NCBI GenBank assembly: GCA_947482825.1
Contig: CANKMT010000028.1
Coordinates: 1-54,717 of the forward strand
DNA: 54,717 bases
Direction of reading: 5' to 3'
Source of the DNA: Betaproteobacteria bacterium
GTDB taxonomy: Bacteria > Pseudomonadota > Gammaproteobacteria > Burkholderiales > SG8-39
Positions 25,004 through 33,923 of the stretch are shown in pieces. The notes under the pieces are model-generated. The model saw nothing but the letters and a program-made list of their open reading frames with translations. It was not told the DNA's origin and made no database searches. Made by a program: the position numbers and the translations under genes. The stretch's first letter is position 1. Each line of letters begins with the position of its first letter.

Positions 25004-26527
25004 ATGCTGCAAGCCGCCGACCTGACCATCCGGCTCAATGCCGCCGACGACGTCGTCATCGCACGCGTAGAGATTCCCTCTGGAACCACGTTGGTGAAGG
25101 AATTCAACGTCAGGGTTTCCGCAAGCATCCCCGCCGGGCACAAGGTTGCCGTGCGCGCCGTGGCCAAAGGCAAGCCCGTGCGCCGCTACGACCAGATCAT
25201 CGGCTTTGCCTCGCAGGACATCGCCGCCGGCGACCACGTGCACGTGCACAACCTTGCAATGGGCGATTTCCAGAGGGACTACGCGTATTGCGTCGACATC
25301 AAGCCGACCCAATATGTGCAGGGGCCGGCCACGTTCATGGGCATCGTCCGTCCTGACGGCAGCGTAGCAACGCGCAATTACATCGGGATCCTCACCAGCG
25401 TCAATTGCTCGGCGACCGTGGCGCGAATGGTCGCGGACCACTTCAGGAATCGCCTGGACGCCTTCCCGAATGTCGACGGCGTGGTCGCACTCACACACAA
25501 GTCCGGGTGCGGGATGGCCTCGGAGGGCGAGGCCATGGACCTGCTGCGCCGGACGATGGCGGGCTATGCGCGCCATCCCAATTTCCACGCGGTGCAGGTC
25601 GTCGGGCTCGGTTGCGAAGCCAACCAGATCTCGAGCTTCGTATCGACGCAGGAACTTAAACGCAGCGACAAATTCTCCACTTACACGATTCAGGGCAAGG
25701 GCGGCACGATGAAGGCGGTGCGCGAAGGCATCGCGCGCGTCGAAGCTGCGCTCCCGGAGGCGAACAAGGCCGTGCGCGTGACGGTTCCGGCGAGCCACCT
25801 GACGCTGGGGCTCCAGTGCGGTGGATCCGACGGCTATTCGGGCATCAGCGCGAATCCGGCGCTCGGCGCCGCGGTAGACAGGCTGGTGCGGCATGGTGGC
25901 AGTGCGATCCTTTCGGAGACGCCCGAAATCTACGGCGCCGAGCACCTGCTGACGCGACGCGCGGTCACCCGCGAAGTAGGCGAAAAACTCGTGCAGCGTA
26001 TCCGCTGGTGGGAGGACTACACCTCCCGCAACGGAAACGAAATGAACAACAATCCTTCGCCGGGCAACAAGGCCGGCGGCCTCACGACGATTCTCGAAAA
26101 GTCGCTGGGCGCTGTGGCCAAAGGCGGGACCACCAACCTGGTCGATGTCCTCGAATACGCGCAACCGGTGCGCGTGAAAGGGTTCAACTACATGGACACG
26201 CCCGGCTACGACCCTGTCTCGGCGACCGGCCAGGTCGCAGGGGGCGCGAACATGATCCTGTTCACGACCGGCCGCGGCTCGGCCTATGGATGCAAACCGG
26301 CGCCTTCGCTGAAACTGGCGACGAACAGCGCCCTCTTCAATCACCAGGAGGAGGACATGGATCTCAACTGCGGCACCATCGTCGACGGCAAGGAGTCGGT
26401 CGAGGAGGTCGGCAAACGCATTTTCGACCTGATCCTGGAAACCGCCTCCGGACGCAAATCCAAGAGCGAATCCTGGGGTTATGGCGAGGACGAATTCGCG
26501 CCGTGGGTCCTCGGCGCGACCATGTAA
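25004..26527 (+). CDS. UxaA/GarD-family sugar-acid dehydratase (altronate/galactarate dehydratase-like)
   Basis: A 507-residue protein with an N-terminal SAF domain (about 1-90, ending in the HVHVHNL motif) and the large UxaA/GarD catalytic part. Visible are 'GSVATRNYIGILTSVNCSATV', 'VDGVVALTHKSGCGM', 'GLGCEANQI', 'LGLQCGGSDGYSGISANPALG', 'SETPEIYGAEHLL', 'NMNNNPSPGN'-like residues (NEMNNNPSPGNKAGGLTT) and 'FTTGRGSAYGCKPAPSLKLATN'. Conserved cysteines and Asn/Pro-rich loops are those used for the metal site. It eliminates water from an aldonate or aldarate to give a 2-keto-3-deoxy acid. In this locus that product would feed the SDR at 18032 and then the FAH enzyme. SAF and catalytic parts are fused as one chain. 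Confidence 0.88.
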   Translation: MLQAADLTIRLNAADDVVIARVEIPSGTTLVKEFNVRVSASIPAGHKVAVRAVAKGKPVRRYDQIIGFASQDIAAGDHVHVHNLAMGDFQRDYAYCVDIKPTQYVQGPATFMGIVRPDGSVATRNYIGILTSVNCSATVARMVADHFRNRLDAFPNVDGVVALTHKSGCGMASEGEAMDLLRRTMAGYARHPNFHAVQVVGLGCEANQISSFVSTQELKRSDKFSTYTIQGKGGTMKAVREGIARVEAALPEANKAVRVTVPASHLTLGLQCGGSDGYSGISANPALGAAVDRLVRHGGSAILSETPEIYGAEHLLTRRAVTREVGEKLVQRIRWWEDYTSRNGNEMNNNPSPGNKAGGLTTILEKSLGAVAKGGTTNLVDVLEYAQPVRVKGFNYMDTPGYDPVSATGQVAGGANMILFTTGRGSAYGCKPAPSLKLATNSALFNHQEEDMDLNCGTIVDGKESVEEVGKRIFDLILETASGRKSKSESWGYGEDEFAPWVLGATM

Positions 26528-26547
26528 CCAGTCGGAGTTCAATTCCC

Positions 26548-27225
26548 ATGACAATCGGATTTCGAATCAATCCTTCGCCCCAGCCGCCGGCAAGGCGCCT
26601 GCTGGAGGCATTCGCCAAACTGCCCACGTCGAACATCAGCGACAACATGCTTCGGCATTACGGCAGTGGCGCCAGGTTGCGTCCTTATCATCGCGCAGGC
26701 GTGCTGATCGGCCAGGCGTTCACGGTCAAGACGCGGCCAGGCGACAACCTCCTGACCCACAAGGCGATCGACATGGCGGCGCCGGGCGACGTGATCCTGG
26801 TTGATGCAGGCGGAGGGCTGGACCAGGCGATCATCGGCGAAATCATGTCATCGCACGCCAGGAGCCGGGGCATCGCCGGCATGGTCATCGATGGCGCGAT
26901 CCGCGATGCAGACGCGATCGCCGCCAGCGATTTTCCGGTCTACGCCTGTGGCGTGACACACCGCGGACCCTACAAGGACGGTCCGGGCGAGATCAACGTC
27001 ACGGTGACGATCGCCGGCATGGTCGTAAACCCCGGCGACATCATCGTAGGGGACGCGGATGGCATCATTGCGATCCCGCAGGCGGACGCCGAACGCGTCC
27101 TTGCCCTGACCATCGCCCAGAACGACAAGGAGACGGCAACCCTGACCGCCATCTCGGCAGGCAAGCCGATCGACCGCAGTTGGGTCGACAAGATGCTGCG
27201 CGACAAGGGCTGCCCGCTTCCCTGA
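26548..27225 (+). CDS. RraA-like family protein (HMG aldolase / oxaloacetate decarboxylase type)
   Basis: A 225-residue RraA-like protein. Key segments are 'LPTSNISDNMLRHYG', 'GQAFTVKTRPGDNLLTHKAIDMAAPGDVILVDAGGG', the substrate and metal site 'GEIMSSHARSRGIAGMVIDGAIRDADAI' (G-x-x-x-D / R-D), and 'PGDIIVGDADGIIAIP'. Members split 4-hydroxy-4-methyl-2-oxoglutarate or decarboxylate oxaloacetate; others inhibit RNase E. Position 20 bp after the dehydratase, at the end of the operon, favours a catabolic aldolase or decarboxylase. A second, gutted copy of this family is at 8165-8458. Confidence 0.85.
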   Translation: MTIGFRINPSPQPPARRLLEAFAKLPTSNISDNMLRHYGSGARLRPYHRAGVLIGQAFTVKTRPGDNLLTHKAIDMAAPGDVILVDAGGGLDQAIIGEIMSSHARSRGIAGMVIDGAIRDADAIAASDFPVYACGVTHRGPYKDGPGEINVTVTIAGMVVNPGDIIVGDADGIIAIPQADAERVLALTIAQNDKETATLTAISAGKPIDRSWVDKMLRDKGCPLP

Positions 27226-27236
27226 TCGGATCAGCC

Positions 27237-27611
27237 ATGGCTCGACGAGTGAACACCCGGGTCGCGATCACTTTGCTGCTTCTTGCCGCGTGGGCGGCGC
27301 ACGTTTCGGCAGCGGAAACCAAGCGCTACGGCAAGCCCACTGGCGCGATTGCCTACCACCGCGAATCCGGCAGCTTCGGGTTTGCGGTCGATGCAAAAGA
27401 CTCGCGCACCGCGCGTATCGACGCCTTGAAGCAATGCTCCCATCCCAAGTGCGAGATCGTCGCGAGCTTGAGCAAAGATTGCGGCGCAGTCGCGAACGGG
27501 CCCAGAAAATTCGTCGCTTCTCGCGGGACAACGCGGCAGGAAGCGGAAACGCGAGCGTTGCGTCTTTGCGGCGATCGTTGCGAGATCGTCGGCTGGGCCT
27601 GCCCGCGCTGA
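27237..27611 (+). CDS. Secreted DUF4189-type Cys-rich protein
   Basis: A 124-residue protein with a signal peptide (MARRVNTRVAITLLLLAAWA, cleavage near VSAAE) and a mature part of about 100 residues. It shows the DUF4189 pattern: 'GAIAYHRESGSFGFAVDAKDSRTARIDALKQC', 'C.IVASLSKDCGAVANG' and a second copy 'EAETRALRLCGDRCEIVGWAC'. Six cysteines suggest disulfides in the periplasm. It follows the RraA-like gene by 11 bp but is functionally unrelated in appearance. Function unknown. Confidence 0.7.
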   Translation: MARRVNTRVAITLLLLAAWAAHVSAAETKRYGKPTGAIAYHRESGSFGFAVDAKDSRTARIDALKQCSHPKCEIVASLSKDCGAVANGPRKFVASRGTTRQEAETRALRLCGDRCEIVGWACPR

Positions 27612-27736
27612 ACGCTTCACGCGTTTCAAACACGCGAAACATCGCGCCTCGCGCGCGGTGCGCGAAGGTCAAGAGTTGCAAGAATCCATGAACGATTGCA
27701 AAAACGCATGGACGCGCGGGGGGTGAGTTTGTTTCA

Positions 27737-28210
27737 ATGCCGTCCAACATGCGGTCGTCGATTTTCCTCTCCTTGCTTTTGCTGGTGTTCCAGGCGCCGT
27801 TGGCGGCCGCTCCTCGCGCAGCCGACAACGCCGCAATGGGGTCCTGCCTCAAAATGACGGTTGCAGCCAATGACATCGCTAGCTTCGGCGAACAGGTCAG
27901 GCAGCACTACAGGATCGTCTTCCAGAACCTGTGCGATACGGTGCGGGTGGTCTACTGGTGCGCCGAGCACCCCTCGAAGACATTGACGGCGAACTCGATC
28001 TGCTCGCAGCGCCCCCCGAGCCAGGCACAACCCCAGGCCCAGGCCCCGGGCCAGCCCGCGGTTGCGACCCCTCTCTTCGCGGTGACCAAGCAGCGCGAAT
28101 TTCAATGGACTTTTCCGCAAGGCACCCGCATTCGGTTCGTTGACTGCGACAATGGAACCCTTCCCACCAGCGACTTGCGTTGCGTTCCAACCGGGCCCCG
28201 GTTGCGCTGA
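27737..28210 (+). CDS. Secreted hypothetical protein
   Basis: A 157-residue protein. It has a hydrophobic signal peptide (MPSNMRSSIFLSLLLLVFQA, cleavage near LAAA), then a small Cys-containing domain ('YRIVFQNLCDTVRVVYWCAEH' ... 'SICSQ'), a Pro/Gln-rich linker (QAQPQAQAPGQP) and a C-terminal part with 'FVDCDNGTLPTSDLRC'. Six cysteines are present in total. No family is recognised. The start could also be the inner ATG four codons later. It overlaps no other gene and lies between DUF4189 and DUF4126 genes. Confidence 0.6.
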   Translation: MPSNMRSSIFLSLLLLVFQAPLAAAPRAADNAAMGSCLKMTVAANDIASFGEQVRQHYRIVFQNLCDTVRVVYWCAEHPSKTLTANSICSQRPPSQAQPQAQAPGQPAVATPLFAVTKQREFQWTFPQGTRIRFVDCDNGTLPTSDLRCVPTGPRLR

Positions 28211-28245
28211 TCGCTTTTTTGCCGGCATGCGAGAATGCCCGGGCA

Positions 28246-28866
28246 ATGTCGGCAGAATCTCTCCTGGGCTACCTTCCGGAATTCGCGCTCGCGGCCGCGC
28301 TGGCGTGGGGTAGCGGACTGCGCCTTTACGCTGTGCTCTTCGCCATCGGGTTGGCTGGCTGGAGTGGCTGGCTGGCGCTGCCGCAGCACCTCGCCGTACT
28401 TGCACATCCGGCGGTCCTTGGCGCAAGCGGCTTTATGGCGGTCGTGGAGTTTGCAGCGGACAAGGTTCCGTGGCTGGACTCCCTTTGGGATGCGGTCCAT
28501 ACCTTTATCCGGATTCCCGCCGGTGCCGCCCTCGCCGCGGGTGTGTTCGGGGCATCCGAAGTCTCAATGACGGTTGCGGCCGCCATCCTCGGCGGCTCGA
28601 TTGCCGCCGGGACGCACCTGGCGAAAGCAGGCGGACGCGCGGCAATCAACACCTCGCCCGAGCCATTCAGCAATTGGTTTGCGTCGTTCGGCGAGGACAC
28701 GCTGGTGCCGGCGGGACTCTGGCTCGCGGTTGCACACCCACTTGGATTCCTGGTTGCGCTCGTGCTCTTTGGCTTGACTGCGATCGTCATGCTGGGCGCA
28801 ATCGTCTCCGGCCTCAGGCTGGTGCTGCGGACGCTTCGCGGGCGGATGTCCTCCGTTCAAAGGTAG
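28246..28866 (+). CDS. DUF4126 family membrane protein
   Basis: A 206-residue protein with four to five hydrophobic segments. It has the DUF4126 pattern: 'ALAWGSGLRLYAVLFAIGLAGW', 'FAADKVPWLDSLWDAVHTFIRIPAGA' and 'TSPEPFSNWFASFGED'. Family members are bacterial inner-membrane proteins without known role. The start at 28246 (MSAESLLGYLP) avoids an upstream extension that overlaps the secreted gene. It ends 3 bp before rsmE, so the two may be co-translated. Confidence 0.8.
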   Translation: MSAESLLGYLPEFALAAALAWGSGLRLYAVLFAIGLAGWSGWLALPQHLAVLAHPAVLGASGFMAVVEFAADKVPWLDSLWDAVHTFIRIPAGAALAAGVFGASEVSMTVAAAILGGSIAAGTHLAKAGGRAAINTSPEPFSNWFASFGEDTLVPAGLWLAVAHPLGFLVALVLFGLTAIVMLGAIVSGLRLVLRTLRGRMSSVQR

Positions 28867-28869
28867 GCC

Positions 28870-29610
28870 ATGCCGCAGGGATTGAGCCGCACACCACGGT
28901 TTCACGTTCACGGCACGCTCGCGGCGGGAGCGGAACTGACCCTGCCGCCGGATGCAGGGCACCATGCATCACGCGTCCTTCGAATGCGCGAAGGCGATCC
29001 GGCCTGCCTTTTCAACGGCGAGGGCGGCGAGCACACGGGACGGATCGTGAGGATCTCGAGGGAGTCCGTCACGATCGAAATCGGCGAATTCAGCCCTGTT
29101 GAGCGGGAGTCGCCGCTGCGGGTCACGCTCGTGCAGGCAATCTCGGCGGGCGACCGCATGGACCTTACGATCCAGAAGGCAGTCGAACTAGGCGTAGCGG
29201 CGATCCAGCCAATCCTTGCAGAGCGCTCGGTCGTGCGGCTGAAGGGCGACAGGAGCGATACTCGCCGGGCGCATTGGCAGCGCATAGCCGCCGCCGCTTG
29301 CGAACAATGCGGCCGCAATCGAGTCCCGCTGGTCGCGGCCGCGCTTGTCCCCGCCGACTACCGTGCGCCCGAAGGGAGCATCAAGCTGCTGCTCTCCCCG
29401 ACGGGCACTACCTCGTTGCGCGCAGTCGCCCCAGGAGACAAGTCCATCGCAATCGCGGTCGGCCCGGAAGCAGGATTCAGCCCACGTGAGGAGGCAACTC
29501 TCGTCGCCGCCGGATTTGCGCCCATCCGGCTGGGTCCCAGAGTCTTGCGTACCGAAACGGCAGGCCCTGCCGCGCTTGCGGCCCTGAACGTCCTCCATGG
29601 CGATGGTTGA
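28870..29610 (+). CDS. rsmE: 16S rRNA (uracil1498-N3)-methyltransferase RsmE
   Basis: A 246-residue SPOUT methyltransferase. An N-terminal PUA-like domain (HHASRVLRMREGDPACLFNGEGGE) is followed by the knotted SAM domain with 'QAISAGDRMDLTIQKAVELGVAAIQPI', 'AAAACEQCGRNRVP', the SAM loop 'AVGPEAGFSPREE' and 'RLGPRVLRTETAGPAAL'. It methylates U1498 of 16S rRNA. Length is normal for the family. Upstream spacing to the DUF4126 gene is 3 bp. Confidence 0.95.
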   Translation: MPQGLSRTPRFHVHGTLAAGAELTLPPDAGHHASRVLRMREGDPACLFNGEGGEHTGRIVRISRESVTIEIGEFSPVERESPLRVTLVQAISAGDRMDLTIQKAVELGVAAIQPILAERSVVRLKGDRSDTRRAHWQRIAAAACEQCGRNRVPLVAAALVPADYRAPEGSIKLLLSPTGTTSLRAVAPGDKSIAIAVGPEAGFSPREEATLVAAGFAPIRLGPRVLRTETAGPAALAALNVLHGDG

Positions 29611-29716
29611 ACGCTGACCCCTGGCGCAATCGGGTGCGCGCAGGCTGGCATACTATGCGTGGCTCATTGCGCCAATTCTCTTAACCCAAGCCCCTAAAGC
29701 GACCGATTCGCCCGGC

Positions 29717-31039
29717 ATGCCCCCTTCCCCGCAACCCGAAGCCTTCGTGCGCTGGTTCCGCCAGACCGCACCGTACCTGCACGCATTTGGCGGCCGCACG
29801 TTCGTGGTTGCGTTCGGCGGCGAGCTCGTGACCGACCGGGCCCGTTTCACCCATTTCATCCAGGACATCAACTTGCTCGCCGCGCTCGGGATACGGCTTG
29901 TGCTTGTCCATGGGGCCCGGCCACAGATCGAAGCAGCACTGAAGAGCGCAGGCCAAAGGTCCCGATTCACCAAGGGCCAGCGCATTACCGACCAGGCCGC
30001 CCTCGTGGCGGTCAAACACGCCGCGGGCGCCCTGCGCGTGGAACTCGAGGCCTTGCTCTCGCAGGGGCTGCCGAACTCGCCGATGGCGGGCGCCGATATC
30101 CGGGTCGCCTCCGGAAACTTCATTACCGCCAGGCCGATAGGAATCATCAACGGCGTCGATCTTCAATTCACCGGTACCGTCCGCAAGGTGGACTCCGTCG
30201 CGATCAAGCGCAGGCTCGAGGCGGAGGAAATCGTGCTGGTGCCGCACATCGGTTACTCACCGACCGGCGAAGTCTTCAACCTTGGCTGGGAAGACGTCGC
30301 CTGCAGCGTCGCCGTGGCGCTCAAGGCCGACAAGCTCCTGATCTTTTCGGACTGGCTCCCGACCGGCCGCAAGGGCGAGGTCATTGCGGAGATGACCGCC
30401 AGGCAAGCCGATGCAATGGCGAAGAAGGGCGGCCTGCCGCTGGCCTCGGCCCGCACGCTCAATTGCGCGCTCAACTCGCTCGCGGCAGGAGTCCCGCGGG
30501 CCCACCTGCTTTCGCGCCGCGTTTGGGGCGCGATCCCGCTCGAGCTCTTTACGCATTCCGGCGTCGGCACGATGATCACCGCCGACCCCGTCGAAGAAAT
30601 CCGCACCGCGAATATCGAAGACGTGCGCGGCATCATCGCCCTGATCGAACCGCTCGAAGCCGAGGGGGCGCTCGTCAAGCGCAACCGCGAGCTGCTCGAG
30701 CGTGAAATCACCAACTTCACCGTCGTCGAGCACGACGGTGTCATTGTGGGCTGCGCCGCGCTCTATCCGTTCCCGGAAGAAAAGAACGCCGAATTTGCGT
30801 GTTTCGCGGTGGCACCCGAGTACCGGGACGCGGGCTACGGCGAACAACTCCTGCATGCATGTGAAGAGCGCGCGCGGTCGATGAAGATACGCCGCCTGTT
30901 TGCCCTGACCACCCGGGCCGCGCACTGGTTCCTCGAGCAGGGCTTCAGGCCGGCCGACGTAAGCACCTTGCCGGAGAAGAAGCAGGCGCTTTACAACTGG
31001 AAACGCAACTCGAAAGTGTTCAGGAAGCGGTTGCGGTAA
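29717..31039 (+). CDS. argA: Amino-acid N-acetyltransferase ArgA (N-acetylglutamate synthase)
   Basis: A 440-residue enzyme with an N-terminal amino-acid-kinase-like domain ('GRTFVVAFGGELV', 'LVLVHGARPQIE', 'GYSPTGEVFNLGWEDVA') and a C-terminal GNAT domain ('GTMITADPVEEIRTANIEDVRGI', 'CFAVAPEYRDAGYGEQLLHACEERA'). It makes N-acetylglutamate from glutamate and acetyl-CoA, the first step of arginine synthesis; the kinase-like domain senses arginine in this class. Normal length for proteobacterial ArgA. It sits upstream of yggX, with hairpin-forming repeats between. Confidence 0.95.
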   Translation: MPPSPQPEAFVRWFRQTAPYLHAFGGRTFVVAFGGELVTDRARFTHFIQDINLLAALGIRLVLVHGARPQIEAALKSAGQRSRFTKGQRITDQAALVAVKHAAGALRVELEALLSQGLPNSPMAGADIRVASGNFITARPIGIINGVDLQFTGTVRKVDSVAIKRRLEAEEIVLVPHIGYSPTGEVFNLGWEDVACSVAVALKADKLLIFSDWLPTGRKGEVIAEMTARQADAMAKKGGLPLASARTLNCALNSLAAGVPRAHLLSRRVWGAIPLELFTHSGVGTMITADPVEEIRTANIEDVRGIIALIEPLEAEGALVKRNRELLEREITNFTVVEHDGVIVGCAALYPFPEEKNAEFACFAVAPEYRDAGYGEQLLHACEERARSMKIRRLFALTTRAAHWFLEQGFRPADVSTLPEKKQALYNWKRNSKVFRKRLR

Positions 31040-31048
31040 CGATAAGAA

Positions 31049-31141
31049 GGGGGGCTCAAGGCCGCCCCCCTCAGACCCCCGGCCGCGCGATGCTCTTTAG
31101 GGGGTGGTTCGGGGTGCCCCCCTCGGACCCCCGGCCGCGCG
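31049..31141. repeat. Two GC-rich hairpin repeats (REP-like) between argA and yggX
   Basis: A 26-bp sequence at 31064-31089 recurs at 31116-31141 with one mismatch. It begins gcccccctc and ends ggccgcgcg. Each copy is preceded by a G-run (31049-31055 and 31100-31104) that can pair with its C-run, making two consecutive hairpins about 52 bp apart. Intergenic site, hairpin form and duplication resemble REP/REPIN elements. The first may double as the argA terminator, although no T-tract follows. Confidence 0.65.
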
Positions 31142-31192
31142 CGGCGCTCCGCGGGGTAGAATTCTGGCCCTCTCGAAATTTTCGGAAACAAC

Positions 31193-31465
31193 ATGGCAAG
31201 AATGGTCAAATGCGTAAAGCTCGGTCACGAGGCTGCAGGGCTCGATGTGCCGGCCTATCCCGGCCCTCTGGGAAAGCGCATCTTCGATAACGTTTCGAAG
31301 GAAGCCTGGGAAGGGTGGAAGCGTCACCAGACCATGCTGATCAACGAAAATCGCCTGAATCTCGCCGACCAGAAGGCGCGCAAATACCTGGCCGAGCAGA
31401 TGGAAAAGTACTTCTTCGGCGAAGGCGCGGACTCCGCGGCGGGTTACGTCCCACCCAAAACGTAG
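31193..31465 (+). CDS. yggX: YggX, Fe(II)-trafficking / oxidative damage protection protein
   Basis: A 90-residue protein that is clearly YggX: '[20 protein letters not shown]', '[14 protein letters not shown]', '[19 protein letters not shown]', '[15 protein letters not shown]'. The conserved Cys near the N-terminus (C7) is present. It protects Fe-S proteins from oxidation in enterobacteria. The start could be Met1 or Met4; Met1 was kept as it gives the usual basic lead. Convergent with rpiA. Confidence 0.95.
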   Translation: MARMVKCVKLGHEAAGLDVPAYPGPLGKRIFDNVSKEAWEGWKRHQTMLINENRLNLADQKARKYLAEQMEKYFFGEGADSAAGYVPPKT

Positions 31466-31494
31466 GCTCCGGCGAGTCGCCGTTCGGCACGCGA

Positions 31495-32154
31495 CTAGCG
31501 CTTGGAGGTGCTGACGCCTTCCGGCGATCCCAGCAAAAGCACGTCGGCTCCGCGCCGGGCGAACAGGCCGTTTGTCACCACACCCGCAATGTTGTTGAGC
31601 TCGGCTTCGAGAGCGGGTGGATCGACGATTGTGAGGTTGTGGCAGTCGAGGATCAGATTTCCGTTGTCGGTCCTGAATCCTTCGCGCAACACCGGCCGCC
31701 CGCCCCTGCGCAGCAACTCACGCCCGACGTAACTGCGCGCCATCGGGATCACTTCGACCGGCAAGGGGAACCTGCCGAGCACCGGCACGCGTTTCGACGC
31801 ATCGCAAATGCAGACGAACTGCCGCGCCACCGCGGCCACGATCTTTTCGCGTGTGAGCGCGCCGCCGCCGCCCTTGATCATGTGGAAGTGTTCCGTGATT
31901 TCGTCCGCACCATCGACGTAGACCGGCAATTCGTCGACCGAGTTGAGGTCGAAAACCCGGATGCCCTGCTTCTTCAGCCGTTCAGCGCTCGCGTCCGACG
32001 CGGCCACCGCACCCTCGATCCGGCCCTTGATCGCTGCGAGCGCGTCGATGAAAAAATTAACCGTGGAGCCGGAACCCACGCCGATCACCGCGTCCTCGAC
32101 GACGTACTTGAGCGCCTCCCTCGCAACGGCCTGCTTGAGTTCGTCCTGGGTCAT
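31495..32154 (-). CDS. rpiA: Ribose-5-phosphate isomerase A
   Basis: A 219-residue enzyme interconverting ribose-5-phosphate and ribulose-5-phosphate. Family motifs are visible: '[16 protein letters not shown]' (phosphate loop), '[14 protein letters not shown]', 'VDGADEI' with the catalytic Asp/Glu, '[16 protein letters not shown]' (catalytic Lys region) and '[10 protein letters not shown]'. The ATG overlaps the lpdA stop by 4 bp (ATGA), so it is the last gene of the pyruvate dehydrogenase transcript, an unusual but plausible coupling of sugar-phosphate and pyruvate metabolism. Confidence 0.95.
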   Translation of the reverse strand: MTQDELKQAVAREALKYVVEDAVIGVGSGSTVNFFIDALAAIKGRIEGAVAASDASAERLKKQGIRVFDLNSVDELPVYVDGADEITEHFHMIKGGGGALTREKIVAAVARQFVCICDASKRVPVLGRFPLPVEVIPMARSYVGRELLRRGGRPVLREGFRTDNGNLILDCHNLTIVDPPALEAELNNIAGVVTNGLFARRGADVLLLGSPEGVSTSKR

Positions 32155-33923
32155 TTCCTTTTCACCGGGGGCATGTCGGTGCAGACGCCTTCGTAAAGCT
32201 CGGCCGCCATGCCGACCGATTCGCCCAGCGTCGGGTGAGGATGGATCGTCTTGCCGATGTCGACCGCATCCGAACCCATTTCGACCGCGAGAGCCAATTC
32301 GCTGATGAGGTCTCCCGCGCCGGTGCCGACGATGCCGGCCCCGAGGATCCGATGGGTTTCGGCGTCGAAGATGAGCTTGGTAAACCCTTCGTCTCTCCCG
32401 TTGGCAATTGCCCGGCCGGACGCAGCCCAAGGGAACTTGCCAATACCGACCTTGATGCCCTGCTTCTTCGCATCGTCCTCGGTGAGGCCGACCCAGGCTA
32501 CTTCGGGATCGGTGTAGGCCACGCCCGGAATGACGCTGGCATCGAAGTGCGACTTTTCCCCGGCCGCAGCTTCGGCCGCAACATGGCCTTCATGCACCGC
32601 CTTGTGCGCCAGCATGGGCTGGCCGACGATGTCGCCGATCGCGAAGATGTGCGGCACGTTGGTTCGCATCTGGGAATCGACGGGGATGAAACCGCGCTCA
32701 TTGACCGTCACGCCGGCCTTGTCGGCGCCGATCTTGAGCCCGTTGGGCGAACGGCCCACCGAGACCAACACAAGATCATAGGTTTGCGGGTCCTTCGGCG
32801 CCTTGTCGCCCTCGAACCACGCTTTGATGCCTTCCGGGACCGCCTCGACCTTGACGGTTTTCGTCCGGAGCATCACGTTGTCGAAGCGCGCCGCGTTGTA
32901 CTTCTGCCAGACGGCAACCAGGTCACGGTCGGGGCCGGCCATCAGCGAGTCCATCATCTCGACCACGTCGAGCCGCGCGCCGAGCGTGGAGTACACCGTG
33001 CCCATCTCCAGCCCGATGATGCCGCCGCCGATGACCAGCATCCTTTTCGGGGCGCTCTGCAGCTCAAGGGCTCCCGTGGAATCCACTATCCTGGGATCAT
33101 CCGGCAGGAAGGGCAGCTTTGCCGCTTGCGAACCTGCCGCAATGATCGCGTTGGCGAATCGCACCAGCTTGCGGCCGTCCGGAGTCTCCACCGCGAGGAC
33201 GTTGGGCTCGACGAAGCTGCCGGTGCCTTGCACGACAGTAACCTTGCGAAGCTTCGCCATGCCGGCGAGCCCGCCGGTGAGCTTGCCGACCACTTTTTCC
33301 TTCCATGCGCGAAGCTTGAAGAGATCGACGGCCGGCTTGCCGAACGCGATCCCGTGTTCGGCCATGCGCTCCGCCTCGTCCATGACCGCGGCCACATGCA
33401 GCAGCGCTTTCGACGGGATGCAACCGACGTTGAGGCAAACGCCGCCCAGCACGGCATACCGCTCCACGAGGACGACCTTCCTGCCGAGGTCCGCGGAGCG
33501 GAACGCGGCGGAATAGCCGCCCGGCCCCGACCCGAGCACAACCACGTCGCAATCGATGTCCGCCTTGACGCCCGATGCGGCGGCCGGCGCCGGCTGACGG
33601 GTAGCGACGGGAACCGGGGCCTCGCTTTGCGCCGACCTCGAAATGTCAGTAGCTTGCCCTGGGACTGAATCCTGGCGCGGGGTTTCCTCGGACAATGTCA
33701 GTAGCAGGCTGCCTTCGGAGACCTTGTCGCCGAGTTTGACCCTGACTTCCTCGACCCTGCCGGCAGTGGGCGAGGGGATCTCCATTGTCGCCTTGTCGGA
33801 TTCGACGGTAATCAGCGAGGTCTCTTTCTGGATCATGTCCCCGGGCTTGACCAGGATCTCGATGACGCCGACTTCCTTGAAATCCCCGATGTCAGGGACC
33901 TTTATTTCAATGATCTTGGCCAT
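32151..33923 (-). CDS. lpdA: Dihydrolipoyl dehydrogenase (E3) with N-terminal lipoyl domain
   Basis: A 590-residue E3 of the pyruvate dehydrogenase complex. Residues 1-80 are a lipoyl domain with the modified lysine K44 in [12 protein letters not shown] Pro/Ala-rich linker follows to about 115. The flavoprotein part has '[14 protein letters not shown]', the redox pair [12 protein letters not shown], the NAD site '[12 protein letters not shown]' and the C-terminal His-Glu base in HPHPTLGES. It reoxidises dihydrolipoamide with NAD+. Such lipoyl-E3 fusions occur in several beta- and gammaproteobacteria. The ATG directly follows the aceF stop (TAGATG). Confidence 0.95.
   Translation of the reverse strand: MAKIIEIKVPDIGDFKEVGVIEILVKPGDMIQKETSLITVESDKATMEIPSPTAGRVEEVRVKLGDKVSEGSLLLTLSEETPRQDSVPGQATDISRSAQSEAPVPVATRQPAPAAASGVKADIDCDVVVLGSGPGGYSAAFRSADLGRKVVLVERYAVLGGVCLNVGCIPSKALLHVAAVMDEAERMAEHGIAFGKPAVDLFKLRAWKEKVVGKLTGGLAGMAKLRKVTVVQGTGSFVEPNVLAVETPDGRKLVRFANAIIAAGSQAAKLPFLPDDPRIVDSTGALELQSAPKRMLVIGGGIIGLEMGTVYSTLGARLDVVEMMDSLMAGPDRDLVAVWQKYNAARFDNVMLRTKTVKVEAVPEGIKAWFEGDKAPKDPQTYDLVLVSVGRSPNGLKIGADKAGVTVNERGFIPVDSQMRTNVPHIFAIGDIVGQPMLAHKAVHEGHVAAEAAAGEKSHFDASVIPGVAYTDPEVAWVGLTEDDAKKQGIKVGIGKFPWAASGRAIANGRDEGFTKLIFDAETHRILGAGIVGTGAGDLISELALAVEMGSDAVDIGKTIHPHPTLGESVGMAAELYEGVCTDMPPVKRK

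Noticed and set aside
25004..26527. Two-gene split of the UxaA-type dehydratase
   Set aside because: The frame is continuous from the SAF domain through the catalytic part with no stop or second ribosome binding site.
27676..27715. Imperfect 20-bp tandem repeat between the two secreted-protein genes
   Set aside because: Only about 15 of 20 positions match over two copies; no hairpin or known motif, so it may be chance.
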